This document shows positions 1 through 8,522 of a stretch of DNA of 64,000 bases, in pieces; position 1 is the stretch's first letter, and each line of letters begins with the position of its first letter. A program made the position numbers and the translations under genes. The notes beneath the pieces are model-generated. The model saw nothing but the letters and a program-made list of their open reading frames with translations. It searched no databases and was not told the DNA's origin. This DNA comes from Actinomycetota bacterium (lineage in GTDB: Bacteria; Actinomycetota; Acidimicrobiia; Acidimicrobiales; Microtrichaceae). The stretch is taken from contig JADJBW010000007.1 of NCBI GenBank assembly GCA_016703525.1, forward strand, positions 1-64,000. Direction: 5' to 3'.

Positions 1-1151
1 GCATCGAACTCCGGGATGTCCTTCACGTACGCCAACGGGTCGGCCAGGCCCTCGGTGTGCGGGAAGTCCGAGCCGAACATGAGCCGGTCGATGCCCACCG
101 CCTCGCGGAGGCGCGACATGTCGTCCTCGTAGTACGGCGAGATCCACACGTTGCGCCGGAACTGCTCGACGGGATGCTCGGCGAACGCGAAGGGCATCTT
201 GCCGTGGGCGTCGTTCAGGTTGCGCAGCAGGTCGGGCACCCACATCGCGCCGTTCTCGATCGATGCGATCCGCAGCGTCGGAAACCGCTCGAGCACGCCG
301 TGGCAGATGATCGCGGCGAGCGTCTCGGAGATGCCGCGGTCGGCGAAGGCAACCAGCGGGAACGCCGCGTGCCGGAAGCCCTCGAACCCGCCGCCTCCCT
401 GGCCGGGCGGCGTGGCACGCCAGAACTTGCCGTAGTGCGACGCGCCACTCAGGCCTGCGTGGATCACGAGCGGCACGCCCGCCTCGGCGATTCGTGCCCA
501 GATGCCGTCGAACTGCGGGTGGCCGGGCGACAGGTAGCCGCCGTCGCCGTCGGGGACCGGACCGGGGATGGTCACGAGCACCCTGGCCCCCAGCCCGAGG
601 ACCCGGTCCACCTCGGCCTCGGCCAGGTCGGGCTGCGCGAACGAGATCATCGGGGCGGCGAACAGGCGCTCGTCGCCGCGGTCGAATCCCCAGTCCTCGT
701 CGAGCCAGCAGTTGAACGCCCGGAAGGCGGCCTGCAGCGCGGGCAGGTCGCGGCGCAGCGCCTCCTGCATGCCGACCCCGAGGGTCGGGAAGAGCAGCGC
801 TCCGTCGAGTCCCTGCCGGTCGAGTTGGGCGACGCGTGCCGTTCGGTCGCGATACTCGGGGTGCTGCGAGATCGGGTCGAGCTCGCCGAACATGGTCTTC
901 AGGTCGAGGCCCTTGGCGTTGCGGCCGCGGAAGTAGTCCTCGAGGCTGCCGGGCGCGGCGATCGGATCGAACGTGGGGTTCGGGATGAACTTGTTGACCC
1001 TGCCCCCTACGAGCAGGCGCCGCTTGCCCCCGATCTCGGCCCATTGCATGCAGCGCTTGGCCATCTTCGGGTCGATGTGGCGCGTGAACGCGTCCTCCGC
1101 CTCGTAGTAGTGGTGGTCGGCGTCGAAGGGGCGGAACTCGAGCTCGCTCAT
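1..1151 (-). CDS. Amidohydrolase family protein (ACMSD-like TIM barrel), partial
   Basis: Metal-dependent hydrolase or decarboxylase of the amidohydrolase-2 (ACMSD-like) superfamily. Reading the complement from ATG at 1151 gives 383 codons open to base 1, so the C-terminus lies outside the window. The N-terminal segment FDADHHYYE carries the first metal-site His in the DxDxHxY form common in actinobacterial members. HAGLSGASHYG lies mid-protein, and MFGSDFPHTEG near the visible end carries the conserved catalytic/metal Asp. It is divergent from the amidohydrolase at 1201, with a 49-bp intergenic region holding a perfect inverted repeat, so the two genes are probably co-regulated. The substrate cannot be read from sequence; many homologues sit in aromatic or acyl-CoA catabolic loci. 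The family call is secure, the substrate unknown. Confidence 0.85.
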   Translation of the reverse strand, partial: MSELEFRPFDADHHYYEAEDAFTRHIDPKMAKRCMQWAEIGGKRRLLVGGRVNKFIPNPTFDPIAAPGSLEDYFRGRNAKGLDLKTMFGELDPISQHPEYRDRTARVAQLDRQGLDGALLFPTLGVGMQEALRRDLPALQAAFRAFNCWLDEDWGFDRGDERLFAAPMISFAQPDLAEAEVDRVLGLGARVLVTIPGPVPDGDGGYLSPGHPQFDGIWARIAEAGVPLVIHAGLSGASHYGKFWRATPPGQGGGGFEGFRHAAFPLVAFADRGISETLAAIICHGVLERFPTLRIASIENGAMWVPDLLRNLNDAHGKMPFAFAEHPVEQFRRNVWISPYYEDDMSRLREAVGIDRLMFGSDFPHTEGLADPLAYVKDIPEFD

Positions 1152-1170
1152 GGGCGCAGTCTACGAGTTT

Positions 1171-1186
1171 CTGACACTCGTGTCAG
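1171..1186. promoter_or_regulatory. Operator-like inverted repeat between divergent amidohydrolases
   Basis: The sequence CTGACACTCGTGTCAG is a 7-bp perfect inverted repeat with a 2-bp centre. It lies in the 49-bp gap between the divergent starts at 1151 and 1201, 14 bp before the plus-strand ATG. Size and symmetry resemble TetR-family operators that control acyl-CoA or aromatic catabolism genes in actinobacteria. No regulator gene is visible in the window, so the binding protein is unknown. Confidence 0.5.
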
Positions 1187-1200
1187 CTAACGTCGGCGTC

Positions 1201-2055
1201 ATGATCATCGACGCGTGGGTCAACATCTTCCCGGAGGCGTTCGCACAGCGCTGGGCGGCGAAGGACGAACAGCGAGGCGTGGTCCAGATGTTCGGTCCCG
1301 ACCTGGCGAAGGGCCCCACGGTCGAGAGCCTGCTGGCGGGCATGGACGAAGCGGGGGTGCAGGTGGGCGTGCTCACCGCCGGTCTGAGCGATCCCGAGCG
1401 CGCGCACCGCCGGGGCGGATTTGCCGCCGAGGACTTCCTGGCGATCGCCGAGGAGCACCCCGGACGGTTCCTGGTGTCGGCCGCGGTCGACCGCGCCGCA
1501 AAGCCGACCGCCAACGTGCGCCGACTTCGCGAGTTGGCGCAGCACCCGTCGTTCGTGCTGGCCCGGGTGACGCCGCTCGTGGAGCAGTACGACCTGAGCG
1601 ATCGGCTGTACTACCCGCTGTACTCGGCGTGTGAGGAGCTCGGCGTGCCGGTGTCGATCAACGTCGGCGTGCCCGGGCCGCAGGTCCGATCGCGCTGCCA
1701 GGATCCCGTGCTGCTCGAGGACGTGCTGATCGACTTCCCGGGCCTGACGGTGATCGGCGCACACATGGGCCACCCGTACGAGGCGCTCCTCATCCAGTAC
1801 ATGCTCAAGTGGCCGCAGCTCCACCTCATGACCTCGGCCTACCTCGCCACCTACATGGACCCGGCCATGGTGACGTTCATGGACTCCTCCCGCGGCCGCG
1901 GCCGGCTGCTGTTCGCGTCCGATCACCCGGTCATCCCGGCGAAGAAGGCGCTCGACGCGGCACGCGAGCTGTCCCTGTCGAGCGAAGGGATGGAGTTGTT
2001 CCTCGGCGGCGCAGCGGCCCGCCTGTTCGCGAGCGGGCTCGCCGCCGGCGGCTGA
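1201..2055 (+). CDS. Amidohydrolase family protein with degenerate first metal motif
   Basis: A 284-residue TIM-barrel amidohydrolase (amidohydrolase-2, ACMSD-like). The upstream in-frame ATG at 1150 would add residues reading across the operator, so ATG 1201 (MIIDAWVN) is preferred. The usual N-terminal xDxHxH metal motif is replaced by IDAWVN, while later elements persist: VIGAHMGHPYEALL (His) and LFASDHPVIP (Asp). Metal binding may therefore differ from the canonical enzyme. It is followed after 13 bp by the acyl-CoA ligase at 2069, probably as one transcript. A plausible but unproven role is hydrolysis or decarboxylation of an acid that the ligase then activates. Confidence 0.8.
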   Translation: MIIDAWVNIFPEAFAQRWAAKDEQRGVVQMFGPDLAKGPTVESLLAGMDEAGVQVGVLTAGLSDPERAHRRGGFAAEDFLAIAEEHPGRFLVSAAVDRAAKPTANVRRLRELAQHPSFVLARVTPLVEQYDLSDRLYYPLYSACEELGVPVSINVGVPGPQVRSRCQDPVLLEDVLIDFPGLTVIGAHMGHPYEALLIQYMLKWPQLHLMTSAYLATYMDPAMVTFMDSSRGRGRLLFASDHPVIPAKKALDAARELSLSSEGMELFLGGAAARLFASGLAAGG

Positions 2056-2068
2056 GCGGGACGCGACG

Positions 2069-3647
2069 ATGCCGATCCACCCCGCCGGGGAACACCTCGC
2101 CGCTCGAGCGCTCGCCACCCCCGACAAGGCGGCGATCGTCCTCGCGTCGACCGGCGAGGTCCGGACCTACGGCGATCTCGACGCGGCATCGGCTCGCCTG
2201 GCGCGGGTGTTTCGCGACCGCGGGCTGCGCACCGGCGATCACCTGGCCGTGTTGGTCGACAACGACGCGGCGTTCTTCGAGGTGGTGTGGGCCGCGATGC
2301 GGACGGGCCTGTTCGTCACGCCGATCAACTGGCACCTCAACGCCGCCGAGGCCGGGTTCATCGTTCGGGACTGCGGTGCCACCGCGCTCGTCGCGAGCGC
2401 ACGGCTCGACTCGGTACTCGCCGCGATGCCGGCGGACGACCTTGCGGCGGTGACGCTGCGACTCGCGACGGATGGCCGCCTCGACGGGTTCGAGGCGATC
2501 GACGCGCTCGTGGCCGCCACGACCGACTCGACGGTGCCCGACGAGCACGAGGGGACCTGGATGTTCTACTCGTCGGGCACGACGGGTACCCCCAAGGGCA
2601 TCCTCCCGCCGCTCGGTCCCGCCGACCTGGGTGCGCCGTCGTTCCTGACCGCCATGCTCGGCGGCCTGTTCGGCTTCGACTCCGACACGGTGTACCTCAG
2701 CCCCGCACCGCTGTACCACGCAGCGCCCGCCGGATGGACCACCGGCACACATCGACTCGGCGGCACCGTCGTGGTGATGGACCGCTTCGACCCGGTCGAG
2801 CTGCTCCGAGCGATCGAGGCGCATCGGGTGACCCACGTGCAGCTCGTACCGACCCACATGATCCGGCTGCTCGACCTGCCGGAGTCGCAGCGCCGAGGGT
2901 TCGACCTGCGCTCGTTGCGGCGGGTGATCCACGCCTCGGCGCCGTGCCCGGTGGAGGTGAAGCGACGCTTCATCGACTGGGTCGGTCCGATCGTGTGGGA
3001 GTACTACAGCGGGTCGGAGGGCGCCGGGTTCTGCTGCATCGACAGCGCCGAGTGGGGCGAGCACCCCGGGTCGGTCGGCCGCTCGATCAGCGGTGCCATC
3101 CACGTCCTCGACGCCGACGGCTCGGAGCTGCCCGCCGGTGCCGAGGGTGAAGTGTGGTTCGAGACCACGCGGCCGTTCGCATACCACAACGACGCCGAGT
3201 CGACCCGCTCCGCCTGGAACGATCGCGGCTGGGCGTGGCTCGGTGACGTCGGCCGGGTCGACGACGAGGGCTACCTGTACCTGACCGACCGGGCGAGCCA
3301 CATGATCATCAGCGGCGGCGTGAACATCTCGCCGCGCGAAGCCGAGGACGTGCTCACGAGCCATCCGGCGGTCGCCGATGTCGCCGTCGTCGGCGTGGCG
3401 CACCCCGAGATGGGCGAGCAGGTCGCGGCCTACGTCCAGCTGACGTCGGGCGCCTCGGCGTCGGAGGACGAGCTGATCGCGTGGTGCCGCGACCGGCTCT
3501 CACACTTCAAGTGTCCGCGCGGTGTGGTTCCTCGACGAACTGCCCCGGCTCCCCACGGGCAAGCTGCTCAAACGGCATCTCCCGGTTCCGGCGCCGCCCG
3601 AGCCAGCGCCGCACCGCACGAGCGGCGCTCAGCCGGAAGCGAGGTAG
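2069..3647 (+). CDS. AMP-dependent acyl-CoA synthetase, interrupted by one frameshift
   Basis: ANL-superfamily ligase (acid + ATP + CoA to acyl-CoA). The adenylation P-loop YSSGTTGTPKG is at residues 167-177. YYSGSEGAG (A5-like) and GDVGRVDDEGYLYLTDR (A7) follow, then the hinge into the C-terminal lid near GGVNISPREAE (~residue 412). At about 3518-3530 the frame shifts by +1. The first frame runs on as CPRGVVPRRTA, while the next frame gives FLDELPRLPTGKLLKR, the expected A10 segment with its catalytic Lys, ending at TAG 3645-3647. A single-base insertion (or two-base loss) explains this, most likely a sequencing error. The end overlaps the convergent gene at 3629 by 19 nt. Probable partner of the amidohydrolase immediately upstream; substrate chain type unknown. 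Confidence 0.85.
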
Positions 3648-5368
3648 GTGCCGAATCGGTGGGCCGTTCCCAGGTCGGACGCGGCGGCCCCCCCGGCCCA
3701 CGCCACCGCGCCGTTCACCATCACCGCGCGCACCGTGTCGTCGTTGCGGCGCACGAGGCGACGAACCGAGGGGAAGGCCGGCATCGGTTCCTCGTGGATC
3801 TCCTCGACGGTCTCGTCGAGGCGTTCGGGGTCGATCACCACGAGGTCGGCGCGGGCGCCCACCACGATGCGGCCCACGTCGAGGCGGTGGAAATCGGCGA
3901 TCTCCGCCGTGAGCTTCGCGACCGCGGCCTCCACGGTCATGAATCCCCGGCCCTCCAGCTGTGCGTCGCGCACCCGCTTCAACATGCGGAGGGGGAAGTT
4001 GTAGAAGCCCATGTTGCGCAGGTGCGCCCCGGCGTCGGAGAACCCGATCAGGGCAACCGGATGCGACATGATCCACTCGACCGCCTCGGGGTTCCCGTTC
4101 GCCACGACGCTGTACCAGCGCAGGTCGTTGCCCCAAGCGGCCTGCAGATCGAGGAACGCGTCGAGTGGATCGCCGGTCCCGCGGCGCTGTGCCACCTCGG
4201 CGAAGGTCAGCCCGACCACCGACCCGTCGGGGCAGCCCACCACCCGCGCCTCGCTCAGGTCGCGGTGGTACGCCCGCGCGGCGACCGGATTGCGCCACTG
4301 GCGACGGAATCGGTCGCGGAACCCGGGAGCCCGAAGGAGCGCTCGGCGGGCATCGATGTCGTCGAGGTGCAGCGCCTCGGTACCGGCGCCGAGTTCCTCG
4401 ATCACCGGGTTCTCCAACCCGTCGGTGAACAGGTCGAACGTGGTCGGCAGCGCCTGGAACCGAACGTTCGCGCCCAGCCGATCGTTGAGCAACTGTCCCG
4501 CCTTGCCGAGCAGGCGGTACAGGCCCATCGCCGGCGGCGCGTCCATCATCGTGAGCAGGGACATGCGCAGCGCACGGCCACCGCGCGGGCGACTCATCTC
4601 CATCAGCGGCAGGATCGGCCAGCGCGTCTGCAGGTTCGGAACCGCCTGCAACACGGCGTCGCGGGCTCGCACGGCCTCGCTCAGTCGGCGGTACTCGGCG
4701 AACTTCGCGAACACCGACGGGGTCGGGCGTGACCGGAATCGTTCGCCGCCCATCTTGTCCCAGGGCAGCAGGTTGAGCGACAGTCCCACGAGCCCCGCGT
4801 CGAGCGCCTCGCGGGTGAGGCGATCCATCGCTACGAGCTCGTGTTCGGTGGGGCGAACCCCGTCGCTCACCGCTCGCCGCAATCCCATCGTGTGGGCCCG
4901 AGCGGTGGAGTGGCCCAGCATCGAGGCCACGTTCGGACCGAGTGGCAGACCCGACAGGTGCTCGGCGTAGCCCGCCGGGCTCGACCAGTCGACCACGTCG
5001 CGCAGGATCGGCAGCACCAGGTCGTGCGGGATGCCCTCGACCCGACAGAACATGTCGGCCAGGTCCTCGGGATCGCCCACCACCATCGACAGCCCGCACG
5101 AGCCGACCAGCACCGTCGTCACCCCGTGGCGCAGCGACTCGTCGAGCGACGGGTTGATCTCGAGCTCGGCGTCGTAGTGCGTGTGGATGTCGAGGAACCC
5201 GGGCGTCACCCAGCAGCCGGTGGCGTCGATCACCTCGGCATCGGCCGGCACGTCGAGCTCCGCGCCGATCTCGGCGATTCGGCCGTCGCGCACGATCACC
5301 TGCGCCCGCCGCGCCGCGCCGCCGGTGCCGTCGTAGAGCATGCCGTTCAGGATCGCGGTCGTGGTCAT
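3629..5368 (-). CDS. N-acyl-D-amino-acid deacylase-like amidohydrolase
   Basis: A 579-residue member of the D-aminoacylase/dihydroorotase-like amidohydrolases, which cleave N-acyl or cyclic amide bonds at a metal centre. ATG 5368 is chosen because AAGGGGAG lies just upstream on the minus strand; the longer reading frame to 5503 lacks such a site. The metal-binding HxH lies in FLDIHTHYDAELE, followed by GVTTVLVGSCGLSM typical of the family. The catalytic Asp is in IGFSDAGAH, and the C-terminal RADLVVIDPERL-type strand closes the composite beta-sandwich. Length is slightly above the usual 480-570. It is convergent with the acyl-CoA ligase. Exact substrate unknown. Confidence 0.85.
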   Translation of the reverse strand: MTTTAILNGMLYDGTGGAARRAQVIVRDGRIAEIGAELDVPADAEVIDATGCWVTPGFLDIHTHYDAELEINPSLDESLRHGVTTVLVGSCGLSMVVGDPEDLADMFCRVEGIPHDLVLPILRDVVDWSSPAGYAEHLSGLPLGPNVASMLGHSTARAHTMGLRRAVSDGVRPTEHELVAMDRLTREALDAGLVGLSLNLLPWDKMGGERFRSRPTPSVFAKFAEYRRLSEAVRARDAVLQAVPNLQTRWPILPLMEMSRPRGGRALRMSLLTMMDAPPAMGLYRLLGKAGQLLNDRLGANVRFQALPTTFDLFTDGLENPVIEELGAGTEALHLDDIDARRALLRAPGFRDRFRRQWRNPVAARAYHRDLSEARVVGCPDGSVVGLTFAEVAQRRGTGDPLDAFLDLQAAWGNDLRWYSVVANGNPEAVEWIMSHPVALIGFSDAGAHLRNMGFYNFPLRMLKRVRDAQLEGRGFMTVEAAVAKLTAEIADFHRLDVGRIVVGARADLVVIDPERLDETVEEIHEEPMPAFPSVRRLVRRNDDTVRAVMVNGAVAWAGGAAASDLGTAHRFGTYLASG

Positions 5369-5465
5369 CGATCTCCCCTTGGTCGCAGCGGGCCGGCCCG
5401 GCGCAACCCATGCTGTCATCTGCATCGTCGGGCGGTGCATCCCACGCCGGCGCGAAACTGCTGCG

Positions 5466-6311
5466 ATGCAGCTGAACCCCAGATACGGGACCGACCCGAT
5501 CATCGTCCTCGACGGCGACCCGGCCGCCGTCGCCGAGCCGGCCGTTCGTCAACGCCGCCGACTCGTCGACCTCGTGTCGGACTTCACGCCCGAGGCGTGG
5601 TCGCACCGATCACGATGCGACGGCTGGGCGGCCCGTGACGTGATCGCCCATCTCGACACCACCAACGCCTTCTGGGGCTACTCGATCGCCTCGGGCCGCA
5701 AGGGCTCGCCGTCGCGACTGCTCGCCACGTTCGACCCGGTGCGCTCGCCGGTCGAGCTCGTGGCGTCGACGGTGGACTGGACCGACGACGAACTGCTCGA
5801 GCACTTCGCCGAGTCGACCGAGCAGCTCTGCGACCTGATCGAATCGCTCGACGCCGCCGACTGGGAACTGATCGCCGAGTCGCCGGCCGGGCACGTGCGC
5901 ATCTCCGAGGTCGTTGCACACGCGTTGTGGGATTCGTGGATTCACGAGCGCGATATCGCTGCACCCCAAGCGGCGGTCATGCCGGTGCTGGCCGATGAGG
6001 CTGCCCTCTGCCTGCGCTACGGGGCGGGCGTCGGGCCGGGGATGGCCCTGACCCTCGGCAACGAGCGACCCGGGGTGCTCGGCGTGCGGGCTCACGACCC
6101 CGACGTCGAGCTCAGCGTGCGCAAAGGCTCGCGGGTCGACGTGGTTGCGGGCGTGGCACCCGACGTCGGCGCGACGCTCGTGGGATCGGCCGCAGCGTTG
6201 GTGGACGCGCTCGCGTTCCGCTCGCCGTTCCCTCAGCCGCTCGCCGCGGGAGATGCGTGGCTCATCGGCTCGCTCGGCGTGGCGTTCGATCAGGCCGAGG
6301 CGCTGGCCTGA
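5466..6311 (+). CDS. Maleylpyruvate isomerase/DinB-fold family protein
   Basis: A 281-residue protein of the mycothiol-dependent maleylpyruvate isomerase N-terminal (DinB/MDMPI) superfamily: a four-helix bundle binding a divalent metal through His residues, often followed by a small C-terminal domain. The segment WAARDVIAHLDTTNAFWG is the recognisable N-terminal metal-site helix, and VAHALWDSWIHERDI the second. Start ATG 5466 (MQLNPRY) is preferred over 5340, which would overlap the divergent hydrolase. In actinobacteria this family uses mycothiol or remains uncharacterised. It is not the DNA polymerase IV also called DinB. Function here unknown. Confidence 0.75.
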   Translation: MQLNPRYGTDPIIVLDGDPAAVAEPAVRQRRRLVDLVSDFTPEAWSHRSRCDGWAARDVIAHLDTTNAFWGYSIASGRKGSPSRLLATFDPVRSPVELVASTVDWTDDELLEHFAESTEQLCDLIESLDAADWELIAESPAGHVRISEVVAHALWDSWIHERDIAAPQAAVMPVLADEAALCLRYGAGVGPGMALTLGNERPGVLGVRAHDPDVELSVRKGSRVDVVAGVAPDVGATLVGSAAALVDALAFRSPFPQPLAAGDAWLIGSLGVAFDQAEALA

Positions 6312-6335
6312 CCCGGCGAACGGCCCGCAGGCGTC

Positions 6336-7259
6336 TCAGCCGGCCTGGCGGATCGCCGCCTCGATCACGCGGGCGGCGTTGGCCTGGCCGAGCGAATTGG
6401 GATGCAGCGGCACGCCGTCGGGCACGAACGTGATGCCGTTGACCCACGCGGTGCCCTGGGGCTTGCACCCGTCGTGGCCGACCGACGACGGCTCGAGATC
6501 GACGAAGGTGAACCCGGCGAGGTTCGCGGCGGAGCGCAGCATCTCGTTCATCTCGTGCATCTTCGCTGCGACCCACGCGGCGTCGACGTCGAGGACCGGC
6601 CATCTGGCGAAACAGCCCGCTCCGTCGGCCGGAAACCCGGTCGGGTAGCCGATGACGAACACCCGCGCCCTCGGTGCGCGCGCTCGGATCATGCGGAACG
6701 CCAGGTCGGCTTCGGCTCGCGTCTTCACGATCGCCTCCGACGCCTTGTCGACGCCGTTGGCGACGAAGGTCTCCTGGCAGGAACGGCCGAACGGGGGCGG
6801 ACCGAGCGGGATCGGCACCACGTTCAGGCAGCCGACTGCGAAATCGGGAAGGCCGATGTCGTTGCCGCCCATACCGATCGTGATGAGTTCGACCGATTCG
6901 TCGAGCGCATCGAACTGCGGCGGTGCGGTCCCGAGCGGAAGGCCGAAGAAGCCGACCTTCTGCACGGCGGCGAGGTCGTCGAAGCTCGCACTCCCGCAGG
7001 TGCGATCGACGAACGCGCTCACGTCGAGCGCAGCCGCCACGAGCGACGGGTAGTTGATGGGGGAGCGGGCGCACACCAGCGGATCGCCAACCGGAAAGGC
7101 GGTCAGCGGCCCCGCTGACCAGGAGTCGCCGAGGGCCACGTACCGGCGTGCGTCGCGGTGCCCGGTGCTCGGGCCGGGAGGCGCACACGCTCCAGCGGCG
7201 GCCGTTGCGAGTATCGCCGCGCCCGCGAGCGTGCGAAGCCGGTGGCGTGTCGTCGTCAT
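6336..7259 (-). CDS. SGNH/GDSL hydrolase lipoprotein
   Basis: A 307-residue exported esterase-like protein. The N-terminus has Arg residues, an Ala-rich hydrophobic segment and a Cys at residue 25 in AAAGAC, a weak lipobox, so membrane anchoring is likely but not certain. Block I (YVALGDSWSAG) puts the nucleophile Ser at residue 46. GMGGNDIG supplies the block III Gly/Asn oxyanion residues, and DGVPLHPNSLG the block V Asp/His. The family cleaves ester bonds in lipids, acetylated sugars or aryl esters. It is convergent with the DinB/MDMPI gene (24 bp apart). Natural substrate unknown. Confidence 0.85.
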   Translation of the reverse strand: MTTTRHRLRTLAGAAILATAAAGACAPPGPSTGHRDARRYVALGDSWSAGPLTAFPVGDPLVCARSPINYPSLVAAALDVSAFVDRTCGSASFDDLAAVQKVGFFGLPLGTAPPQFDALDESVELITIGMGGNDIGLPDFAVGCLNVVPIPLGPPPFGRSCQETFVANGVDKASEAIVKTRAEADLAFRMIRARAPRARVFVIGYPTGFPADGAGCFARWPVLDVDAAWVAAKMHEMNEMLRSAANLAGFTFVDLEPSSVGHDGCKPQGTAWVNGITFVPDGVPLHPNSLGQANAARVIEAAIRQAG

Positions 7260-7376
7260 GTGGTGCTGCCCCCGCAGATGTCGCGCCCGGCCCCCGCCGG
7301 ACGAATCACGATGTGAAAGCGTCGAACGCGCAAACCCCCGACGTCAACCTCACATACGGCGCGGCGATCGCTGCGG

Positions 7377-7541
7377 TCAGTCCTCGTCGGCCTCGTCGAC
7401 CACCAGATCCCACCGGTCGAGGCAGTCCGAGCACCGATACGCAACGATGTCTCCCGGCCGATCCCCGTCCTCGCGGGGGAGCGACAGCCGGTGGCATGTC
7501 CCTCCGCAGTCCACACACACGATCTGTTCCGGCAGGCCCAT
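7377..7541 (-). CDS. Small zinc-ribbon protein (54 aa)
   Basis: A short ORF starting at ATG 7541, in the complement of the leader of the FkbM gene. It contains two CxxC knuckles, CVDCGGTC at residues ~9-16 and RCSDCLDRW at ~36-44, the pattern of a zinc ribbon, followed by an acidic tail (VVDEADED). It is divergent from the methyltransferase starting at 7593, with 51 bp between them. Many actinobacteria carry similar small ribbon proteins of unknown role. The paired Cys spacing, not length, supports this being a real gene. Confidence 0.6.
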   Translation of the reverse strand: MGLPEQIVCVDCGGTCHRLSLPREDGDRPGDIVAYRCSDCLDRWDLVVDEADED

Positions 7542-7578
7542 GCGCCCCAGCTTCGCGCCGCCGCCGAGCCGCCGCCGA

Positions 7579-7584
7579 TACAGT
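7579..7584 (+). promoter_or_regulatory. -10-like TACAGT, possible leaderless promoter of FkbM gene
   Basis: TACAGT fits the TANNNT -10 consensus of high-GC actinobacteria and ends 8 nt before the ATG at 7593. That spacing would place the transcription start at or near the first codon, giving a leaderless mRNA. No Shine-Dalgarno sequence precedes the ATG, which agrees. No clear -35 element is visible. Confidence 0.3.
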
Positions 7585-7592
7585 CCCCACGC

Positions 7593-8522
7593 ATGCCGAA
7601 GATCGCTGACCGCAAACTCGGCACGGTGGCGCTGACCCGGCGCATTCTGGGCGAGGTGTGGCGTCATCCGGCCAATCGCGGACACCGGCCCGCGGCGATC
7701 GCCCGCTCGCTCGCCTGGCAGGTCCGCAAACGCGTGGCGCCCCGCCGTGCCGTGCGGCCGATCTACGCAACCATGCGCTACTGGGCCGATCCGGAGTCGG
7801 GCGCGACGTCGAACGTCGTCTACTTCACCGAGCGGTTCGACCCCGTGGAGATGGCGTTCCTCGATCGGTTCGTTCGGTCCGGCGACCACGTGATCGACGC
7901 GGGAGCGAACGCGGGCCTGTACTCGCTGTTCCTCGCGACGCTGGTGGGCGGCGACGGGCGCATCGACGTGTTCGAGGCGGCCCCCGCGATCGCGTCGAAG
8001 TGCCGCGAAAACCTCGCGCTCAACGGGCTGTTGGGGACGTCGGCCCACCTCCACGAGGTGGCGATCAGCGATCGGATCGGCGAGCTGCGCTTCCGGGCGG
8101 ATCGCGACGTCTCGAGCCATGTCGCTGCGCCCGGCGACCGAGACGAGCGGGCGGTTGCCGTGCCGTGCGCCACGCTCGATTCGCGCATCCCCGAGACCGG
8201 CCGGCCTCTCACGGTCGCCAAGATCGACATCGAGGGCGCCGAGGTGGCGGGCCTGGCCGGGTTCGCCCGTCGCATGGAGGCGGGGGAGCCATGGGTGCTG
8301 CTGATCGAGGTGGTCGACAACACCCTGCGGCTCCAGGGATCGAGCGCGGCCGAGTTGCGCTCGCTGCTCGACGGGTTCGGCTACGAGGTCATGTCGTTCG
8401 ACCCGGCGGTCGGCGCGTTGCGCCCCGCCACCGACGGGCACGAGTTCAACGTGGTCGCGGTCGCCCGGTCGAGGCGGGCGCAGGTGGACGAGCGGCTCCG
8501 AGGCTCGCCGTCGGGCGGGTGA
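7593..8522 (+). CDS. FkbM family methyltransferase
   Basis: A 309-residue SAM-dependent methyltransferase of the FkbM family, typically O-methylating sugars or polyketide/nonribosomal products. The SAM-binding motif I is DHVIDAGANAGLYSLF, FEAAP is the acidic motif II, and KIDIEGAE is the family hallmark. Start ATG 7593 (MPKIADRK) is preferred to the in-frame ATG 7491, which would overlap the small zinc-ribbon gene. The 3' end overlaps the convergent citrate synthase gene by 77 nt. No glycan cluster is adjacent, so the acceptor cannot be inferred. Confidence 0.8.
   Translation: MPKIADRKLGTVALTRRILGEVWRHPANRGHRPAAIARSLAWQVRKRVAPRRAVRPIYATMRYWADPESGATSNVVYFTERFDPVEMAFLDRFVRSGDHVIDAGANAGLYSLFLATLVGGDGRIDVFEAAPAIASKCRENLALNGLLGTSAHLHEVAISDRIGELRFRADRDVSSHVAAPGDRDERAVAVPCATLDSRIPETGRPLTVAKIDIEGAEVAGLAGFARRMEAGEPWVLLIEVVDNTLRLQGSSAAELRSLLDGFGYEVMSFDPAVGALRPATDGHEFNVVAVARSRRAQVDERLRGSPSGG

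Noticed and set aside
3518..3530. Programmed ribosomal frameshift in the acyl-CoA ligase
   Set aside because: No slippery heptamer or downstream pseudoknot, and similar breaks occur in unrelated genes of the window.
5340..5466. Longer start for the DinB/MDMPI protein at 5340
   Set aside because: The extra residues are unlike the family and would overlap the divergent hydrolase start and its ribosome-binding site.
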